DNA of 61,118 nucleotides from Periconia sp. R9002 (Eukaryota > Ascomycota > Dothideomycetes > Pleosporales > Periconiaceae): assembly GCA_023627715.1 (NCBI GenBank), contig JAMAHW010000136.1, positions 1 to 61,118 of the forward strand. Reading direction: 5' to 3'. Of the stretch, positions 59,044-61,118 are shown one piece after another. Position 1 is the stretch's first letter, and the number at the start of each line of letters is the position of its first letter. The position numbers and the translations under genes are program-made. A model generated the notes under the pieces. It was not told the origin of the DNA, did no database searches, and was given only the letters and a program-made list of their open reading frames with translations.

Positions 59044-60516
59044 CTAGGTAAGCTTTACGGTTACGACACTTCTCCCAGGAAGAGAAACCGAGACCGTCCC
59101 ACCAGAAATTGTAGCCGATGTGGTAACGAAATTCTGGCCCTGGCTTGTTTGCCAGGCAGCGGCCGACGATGGCGTGAATCCGCTAAACGCTATCTTGGAG
59201 CTTGTTGCGGATGCCCCATTGTTTGTGAAAACCACAACAACCGAGCCGTCCGTGTTTCTGAATGCACCTATTATGACGTTCGATATCGATCCCGAAGTTC
59301 CAATGCGGACAGCTCCTGGGCGGATGTAACGAGACCACATCGCAAAAGCCCAAAAGATGCCGGAAGGCGTTGCATTATTGCCGTCCAGTGTATCGACGAG
59401 GTGCAATGCAGATTGAGTTTGCTTGAGTTCAAAACCTTCCCAGAAAAGGTATGCAGATAACTGAGAGTTGACTATCGCGGTAGCTAGCTTGTTGGCCCAT
59501 GTCATACCTTCATTGGCGGCGCCGTTGCTATACCATGTCGTGATGAAACTGCCACTAGTGCCTCCCTCGGTGTTCCATTTGGGAAGCGTAGTACCTGACA
59601 AGGGACTCGATGGGTCGGCGCTGTAAGAGTGCGACGTGATCACACTCAGGTACTGAGTAGAACCTCCGTTGACTAGGTTCGGAACGTAAGTTGCCGTGGT
59701 TTTCCAGCCAACAGCGTCGCAGCAGGTAAGTTTTGTACTCAAACCAGCCGCTTTGACAGCATTGTACAATGTGGGAATGAACGAAACCGCTTCCTGGGCA
59801 TTGCTGCTGATTTGCATCTGACTGTAGCTGACCTGGTAATCTGGCTCGTTCAAGAAACCCAGGTGTGTGACGGTAATTCCTATTGATGCATAGTATTTGA
59901 CGTACTGCACGAGGAAGTTTGCATAGGCTTGTCTCCAGTCCCCTGAAGAACAGCTATGACCGGTACTGCCGCAGAGGTACCTGCTTGGTCAGTAATGCTG
60001 TCAGCAATCAATCTGAGAGGCATACCCGGGTGATGAATCTGAGCCACTGGTCTTCATGAACCCCGGTGCACTCCAAGCGTCTGCATATATGGTCTTGACA
60101 CCGTAATTGATGGCTTGCTGGGTGAACCAAACTTGACCGCTATCGTCATTGTCCCAAGTGTATTTCGGAGTAGCAGAAGGGGACCCTGATTTTCTATTAG
60201 ACGGAAAAGGCAATTTAGGGTCTTGCTACCTACCTGGATTGGTCGGCAGAATACTATCCCCAGATCCACCAGACCCGACACGATTTCGAATTATCGAAAA
60301 GCCCGCGCCGGTAGTCGTACTGAAAAGGTAGTCCAGCGCCTGCTTTTGTAGTGTGGAGGCTGCATTTCGAAATTCTTTCGCACGCCCAAAGGCCTGGGAA
60401 AACCCGAATCCATCAATTGTCTGGTATTTGGTGTTCGCATCGACAGTGATGGTAGTCTGAGCAGCAGCTACCACCACCAGTACAACGATAGTGAAAGCTA
60501 TGGAGAAGATCGCCAT
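59044..60516 (-). CDS. Secreted GH30-type glycoside hydrolase (endo-beta-1,6-galactanase-like)
   Basis: Exons 60516-60234, 60185-60026 and 59980-59044 give 459 residues. A signal peptide (FTIVVLVVVAAAQT) is followed by YQTIDGFGFSQAFGRA, the usual GH30 opening. The TIM barrel has the acid/base Glu in LGFLNEPDYQ and the nucleophile Glu in KWNTEGGTSG, then YLFWEGFELKQTQSAL, and a C-terminal beta domain ending SLPGRSVVTVKLT. It likely cleaves beta-1,6 linkages in plant or fungal walls; galactanase versus glucanase cannot be told by eye. Confidence 0.9.
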
Positions 60517-61012
60517 GGTCGCAGCTCATGAAGTCAATAGCTCGATTATAGTTCTCAGGGTGTGATTTCAATTAAATAGAAAACGGGTGATCACATATCA
60601 GGCATATACGTTGTAACGGAACAGGTCGACATCATTAGCACCAATGGGAGAATTTACGCACATGAAGCTTATTTTTGTTCTAGCACGGGTCGTCATCATG
60701 GTAGGGTACTAAGCGACGCTACACGATCGATTGGAGGAATGCTCGCCCAGGAACCCTTTAACTCATATTGAACGGAGCACTAGCCCGGTTTTTCCCCAAC
60801 TGTAGCCGAAGCGCTTTTGCAAAATTCCGTGGCAATCAATACATAGTAGTATTTTAATTCCATCCAATTACCACAGCCTTACAAAAGAGGAATTATTTGC
60901 GACGAGGAGCAAGTCCATTGCTCAAATAGATTGACATACACTATCGTCACTAGAAGTATAGGGTAGGCAGTGATGCAATGGTCAATTTCGAAGACTGTAG
61001 CTACCCGACACT

Positions 61013-61014
<2 letters not shown>

Positions 61015-61050
<36 letters not shown>
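61015..61050 (+). repeat. A36 homopolymer
   Basis: Thirty-six consecutive A follow a normal region. It could be a microsatellite, the tail of a retroposed insert, or an assembly artefact. A Phe-rich minus-strand frame through it is spurious. Confidence 0.9.
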
Positions 61051-61052
<2 letters not shown>

Positions 61053-61118
61053 AAAAATCACGCACGCTTTATAATTTTTTTATAGAATCCTTTGGGAAAC
61101 AAGGGATGGGAAAGGGGG

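Noticed and set aside
60879..61061. Phe-rich minus-strand frame
   Set aside because: Product of the A36 tract, not a protein.

Overview
The window looks like nuclear DNA of a filamentous ascomycete. Genes are broken by many short introns (about 44-135 bp) with GT..AG ends and CTAAC/CTGAC-type branch sites. The gene content (HET-domain, PTH11-like rhodopsin, UstYa/DUF3328-like, fungal P450, MFS and chloroperoxidase families) is typical of Pezizomycotina. Two long, extremely A+T-rich, TA-rich gene-free blocks with transition-rich repeat copies look like RIP-degraded repeats. A dothideomycete (Pleosporales-like) source is my guess only. Exon joins below were built by hand from frame, splice signals and family motifs. 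Joins described as intact sum to a multiple of three.

Left part: an AT-rich block (1-2400), a secreted berberine-bridge-type FAD oxidoreductase (-), a PTH11-like seven-helix protein (-), and a divergent P450 pair. The left P450 is killed by two in-frame stops; the right one appears intact with ten introns. A second AT-rich block (11600-15240) follows and carries a young, unmutated 110-bp insertion flanked by a 14-bp target duplication.

Middle (15.3-31 kb), the most interesting part: a class-I flavin disulfide reductase (-); a secreted precursor with five 24-residue DAPWYRDSAAS repeats separated by Kex2-type KR sites and fused to a C-terminal domain carrying the two HxxHC motifs of UstYa oxidases (-); a canonical membrane UstYa protein with a decayed second motif (-); a divergently transcribed third HxxHC membrane protein (+); a P-loop sulfotransferase-like protein (-); an SMP-30-like beta-propeller (-); and two divergent MFS transporters. 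I read this as a candidate dikaritin-like RiPP cluster in which substrate and oxidase-like domain share one polypeptide.

Right part: a wrecked Tc-toxin-type (SpvB/TcdB-like) relic, a chloroperoxidase, a second PTH11-like receptor, an FGly-type sulfatase, a class I sesquiterpene-synthase-like gene flanked by two HET-domain genes that each carry one frameshift, a small probable mitochondrial protein, a secreted trypsin, a small secreted or anchored protein and a GH30-type glycosidase. The window ends with an A36 tract. I found no rRNA, tRNA or CRISPR array.
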